From: an uncultured bacterium
GTDB taxonomy: Bacteria; Patescibacteriota; Microgenomatia; UBA1400; PJMF01
Direction of reading: 5' to 3'
DNA: 51,838 nt
Assembly (NCBI GenBank): GCA_903959355.1
Contig: CAJBWJ010000032.1
Span: 1-51,838 of the forward strand
The notes under the pieces were generated by a model, which had not been told where the DNA came from, did not search any database, and saw only the letters and a program-made list of their open reading frames with translations. Positions 7,517 through 17,800 of this stretch are shown in pieces (within the stretch, counting starts at the first letter, position 1; the number at the start of each line of letters is the position of its first letter). The translations under genes were made by a program, and so were the position numbers.

Positions 7517-9094
7517 TTAATTTGAGATAGCTATCAGTGACATTTTCATTGCAGAAACGTCTTGCTGAATACTTTGGTTTAAAATTAAATCTTGCTCAAT
7601 TTTTTTAACAGCATGAATAACACTACTATGATCTCTTCCTGAAAACCACTGGCCTATTTCCTCGAGAGGGATTTGAAGTTCGTTTCTAAGTAGATACATG
7701 GCAATATGTCTTGCTTTAACTAATTCTTTACTTCTTCTTTTACCACGAACAGCGCTTTGTTTCATTCTGTAATGATTGGCAACAGTTTTGATGATATCTT
7801 GAGGTTTAGCCTTGATTATTTTTTGTTGATTTTGTTTTATTTCGCTCTGTAATATTTTATCAATTAAAACTGAATCTAGAGACAAATTTTGTAGCTCAAC
7901 TGCTGATCTAATTTTTTTAATAATTCCTTCAATTCTTCTAGCACTATCCACCTGTGACGCTATCTTTTGAGCTAATTCAATTGGTATATCAAGTTTATTT
8001 GATTGAGCTTTTAATAAAAGAATTGCAGTTCTTAGCTCAAAAGTTGGTTGCTGAATATCAATCATCAATCCGGCCTCAAAACGAGATCTCAAGCGATCTT
8101 CAAGAAGACTTATCTCCTGAGGCGGACGATCTGAGGTAAGAATAATTTGAGAGTTGATGGAAGTAAGAGCATTAAAAGTATGAAAAAACTCTTCTTGAAC
8201 AGAATTTTTGCCAGCGATAAACTGAATATCGTCTAAAAGAAGAAGGTCTGTTTTGCGATATTTATTTTTTAATTGCAGTGTCGTGTGGCTTTTTATTGCT
8301 CTGACTATTTCATTCGTGAACTGTTCTCCGGAAGCATAAATAATTTCTGCTTCTGGATTGTTTTTAAGCATGTGATGGGCGACAGCATGAATAAGATGAG
8401 TTTTACCAACTCCAACCCCTCCATATAAGAAAAGAGGATTATAGCTTGTTCCTGGATTATTGGCGACGGCGGTGGCAGCTGCATGAGCCATCTCATTGCT
8501 AGATGAAACAGCGAAACTCTCAAAAGTATAGTCTTGACGGAGTCCAATCTGTTGAGCGCGAACCTTAATTCTGTCAAAAGTATTGTTATTAATATTCGCT
8601 TGAGAAAAAAGCTCTTCTACGGTTGGAGATTGTCTATTTCCTTGGTCGTTGCTAAAACTTTTATTGACGATCAAATTATTTTTGAATTCATTATAGTTTT
8701 GTTTGTTTATTTCTTCATGGCTTGGGGAATGTTGCTGTTGAGGATTGCTCTTTGAAAGATTTTCTCCAAAAGCCTCTCTATTTGGATTATTTGAATTAGC
8801 TGATCTTTTTAAATCAGTGACAACAAACTCTATTTCCAGTGGTTTGTTAATATATTTTTCTAATGCTGTTTTTATTTGAGAATATAAGTTCGATTTTAAA
8901 TTCGTTACATGAAAGCCAGTCATGCATGAAATTGTCGCAATTGCATTCTGGTCGTTTTCAATTTTAATTGAAGTCAAGGGGCTTGGAACAATCCAAGTAT
9001 TAAAAAAAGCAGGACTAAGACTGGCTTCTAAATCAACTTTAGCCATCTGCCAAATTTGCTTGATGGTTTCCGAATCATAGACTTGCTCTGACAT
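7517..9094 (-). CDS. dnaA: Chromosomal replication initiator DnaA
   Basis: 525 residues. Domain I (about 1-90) begins with the IWQMAKVDLEASLSPAFFNTW helix pair; a Gln/Asn-rich linker spans about 100-185. Domain III is the AAA+ core with Walker A GGVGVGKTHL (about 225), Walker B LLLLDDIQFI, sensor ILTSDRPP and the arginine-finger stretch RLRSRFEAGL. Domain IV (about 420-525) ends with the box-binding helix-turn-helix, including GRDHSSVIHAVKKIEQ. The linker is longer than in E. coli, so the total is somewhat large. AAAGAAAG stands before the ATG. The promoter carries two DnaA boxes, which suggests autorepression. Confidence 0.98.
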   Translation of the reverse strand: MSEQVYDSETIKQIWQMAKVDLEASLSPAFFNTWIVPSPLTSIKIENDQNAIATISCMTGFHVTNLKSNLYSQIKTALEKYINKPLEIEFVVTDLKRSANSNNPNREAFGENLSKSNPQQQHSPSHEEINKQNYNEFKNNLIVNKSFSNDQGNRQSPTVEELFSQANINNNTFDRIKVRAQQIGLRQDYTFESFAVSSSNEMAHAAATAVANNPGTSYNPLFLYGGVGVGKTHLIHAVAHHMLKNNPEAEIIYASGEQFTNEIVRAIKSHTTLQLKNKYRKTDLLLLDDIQFIAGKNSVQEEFFHTFNALTSINSQIILTSDRPPQEISLLEDRLRSRFEAGLMIDIQQPTFELRTAILLLKAQSNKLDIPIELAQKIASQVDSARRIEGIIKKIRSAVELQNLSLDSVLIDKILQSEIKQNQQKIIKAKPQDIIKTVANHYRMKQSAVRGKRRSKELVKARHIAMYLLRNELQIPLEEIGQWFSGRDHSSVIHAVKKIEQDLILNQSIQQDVSAMKMSLIAISN

Positions 9095-9155
9095 TTTTTG
9101 TCTTTCTTTAAAATTAAGAACAGGGTGGGGCAGTAAATAAGCGAACTAGTGCTTA

Positions 9156-9185
9156 CTTATACACAAGGTTTTCCACAGTTAGCAA
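9156..9185 (-). promoter_or_regulatory. dnaA promoter overlapped by two DnaA boxes
   Basis: Minus-strand promoter: TTGCTA (9180-9185), 18-base spacer, TATAAG (9156-9161). The plus strand of the same DNA reads TTATACACA (9157-9165, perfect box) and TTTTCCACA (9169-9177), 12 bases apart start to start, covering the spacer and the -10. Binding of DnaA would block polymerase, the classic autoregulation. The boxes could also be a second part of the origin. Confidence 0.65.
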
Positions 9186-9204
9186 GGGGCAATTTTTGAA
9201 ACTA

Positions 9205-11433
9205 TTACTTTGGAGGGGTGTAGTCGTTTATGCTATAAACACCGTGCTGATCTGGTTTCATTTCTTTTTTTTCTGGTTCGCCAAAAACAGTTTTTATTTT
9301 AAAGTCTTCTTTTGGCTTCTCTTCTTCATTATTTTGGCTTTGGGCAATGTTATTTTCTCTCTTTTCTAATTCATCATCAGGATTAAAAGCGAGGTGGTCA
9401 CTTTTTAAGGCGCTTTCTGCTGTCTTGTCGGCATTCTCCAGCAAATCCTCTTTAACGTCTATTTCTGGGCTTTGCCATTTTGGTTTATTTTGTTTAATTT
9501 CTTCATGTGAATTTTTAAAATCAGCACTATTAACCAATCGCTGTTTTCTAAGCTCTCTTGTTTTTTTATAGCTCTCATAGCTTTCACTTCTTGGTTCTAG
9601 TCCAGAGCTAATTGTCTTTTTTATTTCTTTGTCATCTTTTTGCTTAAGAATTTCTTCTGGGTTAGTGGTGATAACAGCATGTTCTGCTGGAGAGGCGATA
9701 ACTTTAAGCGCGACGTGGTTCTGACCGGCAAAAAAGATGCCCTCACCAACATCCGATGAGACGAGTAGTTGTCTTTCACCCTCAGATAAGTAAAAAGTTT
9801 GAGTTAAGATTGGTACAGAAGCAGTAGATTGTTTCATTAAAAACTGGATGGAAGCGTTAGAGACGATTGCTTTGCCATAGTCATTGTGTAAAAAGTCTTC
9901 CACATCCTGAGTAATAGTGGTGATGCCTAGATAATATTTACGAGCTCTTTTGACCATCGAATAAACAAAGGCTGCGCTATCTGGATGCATCATAAAGTAC
10001 CAAGCCTCATCAATAACAAGAATACGGCGTTTGAGGTTCTTTTTTACTCTAGTCCAGATGAAATCAAGAATCACATACATGGCAATTGGACGAAGTGATT
10101 CTTCCATTTCTTTAACTGAAAAAACTGTAAACTGAGACTGAATGTTGATGTTGGAAGCCTGATCAAAAATTCCACGGAAAGAACCGGTAATAAATTTTTC
10201 CAAACGGGCGGCAATATCATCACTTTCGTCTTGCTCCATACCGATCAGGGCTTTGTATAGATCTTCCATAAGTGGAGGAGTGTTTTTTTGAGTGGCCGGA
10301 TCTGGAGTAATTCCTTTGGCTTTGTAAGCAGCAATAATAGAGCGATCAAGAAGAGCTTCCTGTTGAGGAGTCATTTCGCCAAGCATAACCTTGAGAAGAC
10401 CGTGAATAGAGAGAATTTTTTGGCCTAATTCATTTTCACCTTCTTCGTAGACATTGGACAAGTCGAAAGGATTTATTTTGGCTTTTGAGCCAAATGTAAA
10501 GTTGATGTATTCGCCGCCAACCATTTTGCAGAGTTCCTCATACTCATGCTCAGGATCGAGAACGATAACTTCGGCATCAAACATTAATTGGCGAAGAACC
10601 TCAAGTTTAACGGTATAGGATTTACCGGCACCAGATTTGGCAAAAATAACCATGTTGGCGTTTTCCATTTTAAAGCGATCAAAAATGACCAAAGAATCAT
10701 TGTGCTCGTTGATGCCATAAACGATACCGGTTTCCATGGTTAATTCTGAAGAAGTGAATGGAAAAGTGGTGGCTAGGGAAGTGGTGTCCATGTTTCTGGT
10801 CACAGAAAGACGATCAACTCCCATTGGTAGGGTGGTCTTAAAACCCTCGTCCATCTGTAGGGCTGATTTTTTGGAAACAATCATTAAAGCACCTAGGGTA
10901 CTTTGAATACTTTTGGTAATTTTATCTAGAACTTCTTTGCTGTCGGCACGAACCGTAACGTAAAGACCAAACTGAAAAAATCTCTCTGAGCCAGCTGCCA
11001 ATTGTTCGCGCATGGAGCGAGCATCACTTAATTTAATTTCTGTATTAATGTTGCTGATTTTTCCGGATCTTATATCCGAAGTAATTTCAGCCTCCATTTC
11101 GGTAATTTTTCTCTTTAAATTATCCAAAATATCACCAGTATCAGATGGAAAGACAAACATGGAAATGTTGGCTTGTTGCGGATAGTTAATGAGCGGCGAG
11201 AGCCAGTTGGCTGGAACAGCTCTCGGATAACCAGCCACAAACAATGTTCTAGTATAAGTAGAATTAATTTTTTGGTAAGTAAAATCAACTTCAATGGCTT
11301 CTGGAGCAATAATATCTTGAATGGTGACTAATCCGCGAGAGAATTCACCCAGTTTTTCTTGCGTGTATTTTTCTGCATCTATCTGATTTTGCTCAGTCGA
11401 AGCGGTGGTTTTCTTTTTGCCAAAAAAATTCAT
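9205..11433 (-). CDS. virB4: VirB4-like ATPase of a type IV secretion system
   Basis: 742 residues. The N-terminal third (about 40-245) is the VirB4/TrbE-type region. The ATPase core follows, with Walker A FAKSGAGKSYT (about 262-272) and Walker B RRILVIDEAWYFM (about 470), then a conserved TQDVEDFL segment and SNASIQFLMKQ. The last 150 residues are a charged, low-complexity tail. VirB4 powers substrate or pilus-subunit movement at the inner face of the membrane. The neighbours upstream (TraC-like, PrgI) are the usual Patescibacteria order, with a 9-base gap, so they form one operon. The protein lacks membrane segments, as expected. Confidence 0.93.
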   Translation of the reverse strand: MNFFGKKKTTASTEQNQIDAEKYTQEKLGEFSRGLVTIQDIIAPEAIEVDFTYQKINSTYTRTLFVAGYPRAVPANWLSPLINYPQQANISMFVFPSDTGDILDNLKRKITEMEAEITSDIRSGKISNINTEIKLSDARSMREQLAAGSERFFQFGLYVTVRADSKEVLDKITKSIQSTLGALMIVSKKSALQMDEGFKTTLPMGVDRLSVTRNMDTTSLATTFPFTSSELTMETGIVYGINEHNDSLVIFDRFKMENANMVIFAKSGAGKSYTVKLEVLRQLMFDAEVIVLDPEHEYEELCKMVGGEYINFTFGSKAKINPFDLSNVYEEGENELGQKILSIHGLLKVMLGEMTPQQEALLDRSIIAAYKAKGITPDPATQKNTPPLMEDLYKALIGMEQDESDDIAARLEKFITGSFRGIFDQASNINIQSQFTVFSVKEMEESLRPIAMYVILDFIWTRVKKNLKRRILVIDEAWYFMMHPDSAAFVYSMVKRARKYYLGITTITQDVEDFLHNDYGKAIVSNASIQFLMKQSTASVPILTQTFYLSEGERQLLVSSDVGEGIFFAGQNHVALKVIASPAEHAVITTNPEEILKQKDDKEIKKTISSGLEPRSESYESYKKTRELRKQRLVNSADFKNSHEEIKQNKPKWQSPEIDVKEDLLENADKTAESALKSDHLAFNPDDELEKRENNIAQSQNNEEEKPKEDFKIKTVFGEPEKKEMKPDQHGVYSINDYTPPK

Positions 11434-11442
11434 ATTATTTTT

Positions 11443-12936
11443 TTATATAGTTTGATTTTGATCTGGTTTTAATTCTGGCTCAAATTTATTTTGTAGTGGA
11501 GTGATTTCTTCTGCGAAATCACTAGCTAGATTATTATCTGGTGTAATTGAATTCGTTGGGTCAGTAGCTGGTTCTAAGCTTGAACTCAAGTTCGAATCTA
11601 AAGCTGGCTCGACAGCTGGCTCAGTAATTGGATTAGCAATTGGTTCTGTAGTTGGCTCGACAGCTGATTGCTCTGACGAAGTCACTGGACTCTGTTCAAC
11701 AAAAGTTTGAGGAAGAGCGACTTCTGGCTCAGAAAGACTAGAATCAATAAGACTAGAATCAAGACTGATGTCTAAATTTTGGTTTATTTCTTGAGCAGGT
11801 TGGATTGCAGGTTGGTTTATTGGAGCCATTTGTTCTGGAACCATTTGTTCTGCCGAGACCTGATTCGGAACAGCAGAGATAACTGGAGCAGTGGGATCAA
11901 TTGCTTGAGTAAATGGTTCAACAACTGTTTCAATGACTGGTTCGACGATTGGATTGACAATCGGTTCAGAAACTAGAGTTGAATCTACAATTGGACTAAT
12001 AATTGGCTGCTGAACTTCTGGGGTTGCTGATTCCATTACTGGTTGAGCAGCTAAGTTTGAAGTGATTGGCAGATCAGTGTTAGTGGTTGTTGGTTCTGCT
12101 GCTGGAAGATTAGCCAGGCTGCTAGCTGGAGCGGTCGGGGCTGGATTGCCGCTTAAGATTTCTTCTGCAGAAGGACCTTGTGGCATTTGTGCGACTGATG
12201 CTGCCTGATCTTGAACTGGGTTGCCAGATTGATTGTTTAATTGCATAAATTTTCCTCCAAAACTCGCCCTAACTAGGGGAGTGGTATAGTTTTCACTACT
12301 ACTTATTTCTTGTCCCTCAACTGCTTCGGGATTGTAATTTATATAAAAATTTTGAATTATTTCTTGAGTGCTAAGTTGTCTCACATACAATCCAAGGCGA
12401 TTGAATTGAGAAGTTAGATGATCTCTTCTCGGCTCTAATATATTGGTGGCCTTTTCTATAAGAACACTCTTTTCAACAGAGCTGATATCAAAAGCATTTT
12501 TTCCAGGCAAAACGCTAGATGGACTAATCAAGCCCATTTCTCCAGGGGTTGCCGGAACAATAATGTAGAAACGTTTTTGCAGAACATTTCTTTCTTTTAT
12601 TAAAGCTGCAACAAAATCTCTATATTGCTTAATCAATGTTGCTTTTCGATCTGAACTTGCTTTTGTGATTTGTTCATCAAGAAGTCTCAGATATTTTGTT
12701 GCGTCTTTGGTTTGGGATTGTATGTTGATTTGAATTGGGTAGTTTAAAGAATTTAGCAAAGATCCATATGTGAAAATAACCGCATCCTGCTCTTGCTCCG
12801 CTAATAAGCTAAAATTCATCGTTCCGACTTGAAGAATTATGGCAGCAGTGCCATCTTTTAATAGAACCATGTCGTTGACAATGTCATAGACATCAAGAAA
12901 TTCTTGAGTAGTTGATCTAATCGCGTTATCGCTCAT
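11443..12936 (-). CDS. TraC-like T4SS protein with a long disordered tail
   Basis: 497 residues. Residues 1-225 look like the N-terminal domain of TraC/VirB4 proteins (DIVNDMVLLKDGTAAIILQVG, then a helix-rich part with ERNVLQKRFYIIVPATPGE), but no Walker motifs follow. From about 231 the chain is Pro, Thr, Ser, Gln, Ala and Glu-rich, with runs such as EPIVNPIVEPVIETVVEP. Until the last 15 residues it has no Lys or Arg at all. It sits between PrgI and the VirB4 ATPase and is probably a cytoplasmic partner of that ATPase. The tail may be a flexible, acidic tether. TraC-like assignment is moderately sure; the tail has no recognised function. Confidence 0.7.
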   Translation of the reverse strand: MSDNAIRSTTQEFLDVYDIVNDMVLLKDGTAAIILQVGTMNFSLLAEQEQDAVIFTYGSLLNSLNYPIQINIQSQTKDATKYLRLLDEQITKASSDRKATLIKQYRDFVAALIKERNVLQKRFYIIVPATPGEMGLISPSSVLPGKNAFDISSVEKSVLIEKATNILEPRRDHLTSQFNRLGLYVRQLSTQEIIQNFYINYNPEAVEGQEISSSENYTTPLVRASFGGKFMQLNNQSGNPVQDQAASVAQMPQGPSAEEILSGNPAPTAPASSLANLPAAEPTTTNTDLPITSNLAAQPVMESATPEVQQPIISPIVDSTLVSEPIVNPIVEPVIETVVEPFTQAIDPTAPVISAVPNQVSAEQMVPEQMAPINQPAIQPAQEINQNLDISLDSSLIDSSLSEPEVALPQTFVEQSPVTSSEQSAVEPTTEPIANPITEPAVEPALDSNLSSSLEPATDPTNSITPDNNLASDFAEEITPLQNKFEPELKPDQNQTI

Positions 12937-12960
12937 GAGCTAGCTTTAGTTTACTAAATT

Positions 12961-13815
12961 TTAGGGCTTGATTACAAGGGGATTGAGAATTTCCCCCTTT
13001 AATTCTATTTCAAAGTTTGGATATTTTTGATCATCTTTTTCTGCCAATATTAAATATTTTCCATTTTCAAGAGATTTGTTGATTGCAAAATTACCATCTC
13101 TATCGCTTTTGATTATCCTTAGGCTTTCTTTGCTTTGATTTTGAATTTCAATAATTGCTTGCGGCACTGCTTGTCCCATTCCATCTATTATTAGTCCATA
13201 AATTTGATTTGGCAGATGATCGCTTGTGGAGACAAAGGCTTGAGGAGCTTTAAGCTTTCTAACTCTTATTTTTAAGTCTGGTTTTTCTTGTTTTCTAATT
13301 TCAACTTCAACTTCATCTTGATCAACTTTAACATTGTCGAATTCATTGAGAATGTTACTAATTTTTTGATTTTCTTCTAAATCAAAATCATCTAATTTTT
13401 CATCACTTGGAATGCTTTTTAGATATTCAAAAATTCTTTGTTTTTTAGCGGGGTTTAAATTAACACTTGGTGCAAAGAAGTCTTCTTGAGCGCTTGTAAT
13501 TTTATAATTAAAAAAATCAGGGATTTTACTGGCTTTTTTCCAAAAAAATTTCGTTGGCTTATAAATGTTTTTAAAAAAAGTTTTAATCCAGTGATCCATC
13601 GGTCTTTCTTCCAAAGGAACAAATGCAATTAAGGCTCCTAAGCCGACTGTTAAAAAAATAAGAGGCCATTTAATCATGCCAATTAAGTTAGTTTTAAAGA
13701 TAACAAAAGCAATAATTACAGCCAAGGCCATTTCTCCAAATTGCTTTAGAGTCATCTGACCGATGAGGTGAAATTTATAGTTGGTAATGTCTTGCGGAAT
13801 TGCGTGCTGTTTCAT
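12961..13815 (-). CDS. PrgI family protein with extra C-terminal beta domain
   Basis: 284 residues. The first 95 are a PrgI-type membrane protein: HAIPQDITNYKFHLIGQMTLKQF, two membrane helices, then VPLEERPMDHWIKTFFKNIYKPTKF. PrgI proteins are small inner-membrane parts of Gram-positive-type conjugation systems, next to VirB4. A charged linker follows, and residues about 205-284 resemble a carboxypeptidase regulatory-like fold (GLIIDGMGQAVPQAIIEIQN, SDRDGNFAI, LENGKYLILAEKDDQKY). That domain is not part of a standard PrgI. It is first in the PrgI, TraC-like, VirB4 operon and has an extended -10 close to its start. Confidence 0.82.
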   Translation of the reverse strand: MKQHAIPQDITNYKFHLIGQMTLKQFGEMALAVIIAFVIFKTNLIGMIKWPLIFLTVGLGALIAFVPLEERPMDHWIKTFFKNIYKPTKFFWKKASKIPDFFNYKITSAQEDFFAPSVNLNPAKKQRIFEYLKSIPSDEKLDDFDLEENQKISNILNEFDNVKVDQDEVEVEIRKQEKPDLKIRVRKLKAPQAFVSTSDHLPNQIYGLIIDGMGQAVPQAIIEIQNQSKESLRIIKSDRDGNFAINKSLENGKYLILAEKDDQKYPNFEIELKGEILNPLVIKP

Positions 13816-13825
13816 CGATTAATCC

Positions 13826-13834
13826 ATTTTAGCA
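13826..13834 (-). promoter_or_regulatory. Extended -10 promoter of the PrgI-VirB4 operon
   Basis: TGCTAAAAT fits an extended -10 and ends 10 bases before the PrgI ATG, so the leader would be 3-4 bases. No strong -35 is seen. Confidence 0.4.
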
Positions 13835-13852
13835 GAAAGGCTTTGGACTTGT

Positions 13853-14860
13853 TTAGTCGTTAACAGCAGCAGCCACTGCTGGGGTAATTATTTCTGCTTC
13901 AATTTTAATTCCACTAGAATTAGTTATTTTTGCCCCAAATCTATAAAAAGGATAGGCAATTTTTAGCTTATCGTCATAGCGATACTCAATTTTTATTGAA
14001 TATAGATCAGCATTATTAATCCAATTAAGATCAATCGCAGAACTAGCTTTACTATCGGCTTTAATAATTGAGGCATTGCCTTTTTTAATATTATTAATTG
14101 ATTGGTCGATAGAAACAGAAGGAAGTTGTTTTAAAATTTGAAAATTTTGGAAAAAATCTCTAAAAACAATTCTTTCCAAAGCATAAGAATTATTTACGCG
14201 GCAAAAGAATGGGTAGTTGTTTTGATTTTCATAAAAAACTTTATAACCGTCTAATTCGTAAGTTAGAGGAATTTGTAAAAAAACAGCTTTTTTAGGATCA
14301 GTGCTGGTTTGTTCAAAACCGCTGTTTAAATAAATAAGATTGTCTCTTTGTGGAACCAGTGGCGATAAGATGTTATATTTGTTGTAGAAATTTAGGCAGG
14401 TAGACAGGGCTTCTTCAGTAACAATGGGTAAATTATCATCTCCTTTATTTTCAGTGACGCTGCTAAAAGTATAGTAGTTTTCGTAACTATTTTTAGTGAG
14501 AGAATTCTTGCTTGCGAGCCAATAATTTGGAATTTTGCTATCGGCTTCAAGCTGATATTCGTTGATTAATTTATTTGCTAGTCCATCAGCTATTCCGGTG
14601 TTGTTCTCTGTTTGATAGACATTAAATAGCTCTGGAATTTCTATTTTACTGCCGCTAAAAGATACTTTTTTGAAGGTGCTTTGAGTGTCGTCGTAATTAT
14701 TAACTACAAAATTATTAGCAATAATTGTCTCAGATGGTGGAGTAATTATGACAAAAACAGCGGCCAAAATTAAGGCGGCAACTATAACAGCAATGACTAT
14801 AAATAAGAAATTTATTTTTTTTAGGCCGTTTTTCTTTGGCTCAGATGTGTGATTTTGCAT
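13853..14860 (-). CDS. Single-pass membrane protein of the T4SS locus, unknown
   Basis: 335 residues, not recognised. A short basic cytoplasmic N-terminus (PKKNGLKKINF) precedes one membrane helix (about 19-42: FLFIVIAVIVAALILAAVFV). The rest is a soluble extracytoplasmic domain rich in beta strands, Asn and Tyr, with two Cys (CLNFYNKY and FCRVNNS) that might pair. The shape, a bitopic protein with a large outside domain, is that of VirB8- or VirB10-like assembly proteins, but no motif supports that. It follows the 1283-residue gene after 16 bases with AGGA before its ATG, so they are cotranscribed. Confidence 0.75.
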   Translation of the reverse strand: MQNHTSEPKKNGLKKINFLFIVIAVIVAALILAAVFVIITPPSETIIANNFVVNNYDDTQSTFKKVSFSGSKIEIPELFNVYQTENNTGIADGLANKLINEYQLEADSKIPNYWLASKNSLTKNSYENYYTFSSVTENKGDDNLPIVTEEALSTCLNFYNKYNILSPLVPQRDNLIYLNSGFEQTSTDPKKAVFLQIPLTYELDGYKVFYENQNNYPFFCRVNNSYALERIVFRDFFQNFQILKQLPSVSIDQSINNIKKGNASIIKADSKASSAIDLNWINNADLYSIKIEYRYDDKLKIAYPFYRFGAKITNSSGIKIEAEIITPAVAAAVND

Positions 14861-14876
14861 ATTTTTATTCCTATTT

Positions 14877-17800
14877 TTAATCGTAGCAACTAGTTACATG
14901 ATCACCAACTTTAGCAGGAGAATTACCATTGTCTGTCTCTGGCATTAGCTGTTCAATGGCTGAGCTTGCTGGTTTTGATCCCCACCAACCGCCCCCCGCA
15001 TCAATTACTGTTCCAAAATGTGAGTGCACATCTCCGATTCCTCTGTTGCTCATTAGTCCAATCATAAAGCCAGCTTCAACCTGCATGCAGGTGTTTGGAG
15101 TACTAAGGGCTGGGTTTGGTTCCTGAAAGTGAGCAAAGTCTTCATAGTAGGTTTGACCTTCGTATTGAAATTCCAGTATGTATCTACATCCATATTGATT
15201 GTCATCGCATCTCTTGAAACAAAGGTTTCCATCAAAATTAGCGTAAACTGGTGGGCCATAGATAGCTGCTCCGGAACAACCATCACAACCAATGTCATAA
15301 CTATCACCAAAACCACCAGCATTTGGAGGGCTGTGGCTGTAATCTCCGAATGGTAATTGCCAGATTGTTCCTGTTGACGGCCAACATCCGGCACCAGCGC
15401 TACAATTTCCAAGACAAACTCTCGCCGCAGTTGTAACGTTATCTGTTCCAGACATAAAAGAGTTTTGATAATAAAAATTAGCCTCAATGGTATTGAGAAT
15501 AGCAGTGTGATTGTAGTTAGAATCCAACTCATCTAGAGTGTAAGTAAATGTTAGGCTTTCGCCGGCTGGAATTACAATAACGCCATCTGTTGGAACTGTT
15601 TCTGATGGAGTCGGTGTTATTTCTCCAGAGCCAATAGTTGGCGTAGGGGTAGTACTAAGCGGAGTGTTTGTTAAACCTCCCTGTTCTTTGATCAAATCTT
15701 TAAAATAATCAAAATCCAAAAGCTTCTCACTCGGAATACTTGGCATGGCCTGACCAGCTTCTTCCCAGCCTTTTTTACTCTGTTTAAACTTAATTGTGTC
15801 TTTTATATCGGTGATTTGTAGTGAAAAATCTTCTTTTGGTTTAATAGTGACAGTGTATTCTATGGAAAGAGGGAAGGATGGATTTTCACATTTAGCCCCA
15901 TCGTTCTCTGGGCTGGCACAACCAGTTTTAATAACTGCGGTTTTGTTAATTTCTGCGTATTTAGATGTCTTTTCACCGCCAGCTCCTCCATTTATTTCTG
16001 ATTCATTTTTTGGAAAATCTGTTAAAAAAGCTGAGTTTAAACTTGTTTGATAAATAAAAATAAAAATAGTGCTTGCTCCAACGGTGGCAATGACAGCCTG
16101 TCCAGCTGTGGCCATTGCCGAAGAAGAGAATTGATTCATTAGGGTCTTGGCTCCTTGAGGAAATTGAGCTCCAGCTCCTTGTCCTTGTGCAGCTGCTCTC
16201 TGTGCCAAGTTAGTTCCGCTTTGACTGCCAAAACCTCCAATTCCTTCACCAATCTTACCAAGAGCTTTTTCTGCTCCAGAGAAGAAATCCTTTATCCCCG
16301 CAAATCCATTGCGCAGCATAATGGCTGCAGGAGCCAGAAGCAATAATAAGGGCAGCATTGAGCTGAGTGCGGCTAGAACAGCGAGCGCAACCAGCCACGG
16401 CCAATTTTTTTTGATAAACTCCAGAACTTTTTCTAAACCCATTTCAATGAGCTGGTTTTTAATTTGTTTAAGAATAGGAATGGAGGCTTCTGCTGCCAAA
16501 AGACCCTCTCCAAATCCAGGAATTAAATAAAGAGCGTCTCCTATGGCTTCAGCAGCTAGTCTTTTACCTGTCTGTCCGATAGCGCTGTCCATGAGGCCGG
16601 TACCGTGATACTCGGTTTCTGGGTCAAAAGCTTGTTGAACATAGCCACTTTCGTCTCTAGCAAAAGCCCCGGGACCAAAAGCTTCTCCAGCCTGGATCAT
16701 ATACAGATCCATTGGGTTTATTTGAGGAAGAATGGTAGTTTCAAAAATTTGAATATTATATGTTGTGTAGGCAACACCAGGCATATAAAACTCAAAGTAA
16801 ACCTTCATGGTTTTTTGCTGTTCAGCTGGTTTAAGTTCTGCTAGCTTGGCTGATAAATATTTAGAAATTAAGTCTTTTTGTTGGGCTTTAAAATCTTCTG
16901 CTGCTTTGTTGTCGACTAATCCATCTAATTCGTCCAATTCGTTTAGTTCTCCTGCATTTTCAGCGAGTTCTTCAGCAGTTGATCTTCCGCCAGTGTAATT
17001 AAGAGTGGTTCCTAAATTGCGTAAAACAGCAGCTCTTTTTGGATCTTTTTTGATTTTTTCATAAAGCTTTTGCGCTTCTTCTGGAGTTAGCTTCTCTTGA
17101 CTGAATTCTTCTCTAATTTCTTTGGCCCAAATAGCTCTTTTGCGTTTCCAATAAAAAATAATTAAATTAGCAAGTTCTTCTTTATGTTCATTAAATTGTT
17201 TTTGATCTATGTCGTTACCAAAAATATTTTTAAAGCGGTTGTAGTCAAAATTCTTTGGATCAGGAATAAGATATTCTGGAGGCAAACCTTGTTGAATCAA
17301 AAGCTCAATAATTGAGCGGGTATTATTTACAATACGCTCGTTTGTTACGCTGTCGTATCCAATAATTCCACTCAATTTCTCTAGAAGAGTTTTGTCCAAT
17401 TGCTGTTCGTTATTGATGATGTCCAATTCTCTTTCAATAACTCTGGCGAAATCAGGATTGGCGGCAGTTTTATCTATCTGTTTTTGAGCAGCTTCTGTGC
17501 TCAATATATTTTCTTTATCGTTTTTTATTCTTTGGCTGATTTTATCTTTAGTGAGTTTTTTCTTTTCATTTTCTTTAGTTCTTTTTTCAGCGCCTTTGCC
17601 TCTCATGGCAATATCGCGCACAGCGGAATTAATCAAGTTTAGCCCATGAACATCCATTAATAAGCCAAGAGCAGCTTGATTACTAAAGTTAATTCTTTGA
17701 GATGAGTCGCTAATGAGTTTGTCTAAAGAAAATTCGCCACCAAGCAATAACGTTTCAACTTGCAGAAAAGAGCGATCCATTAATTGACGACGAATTTCGA

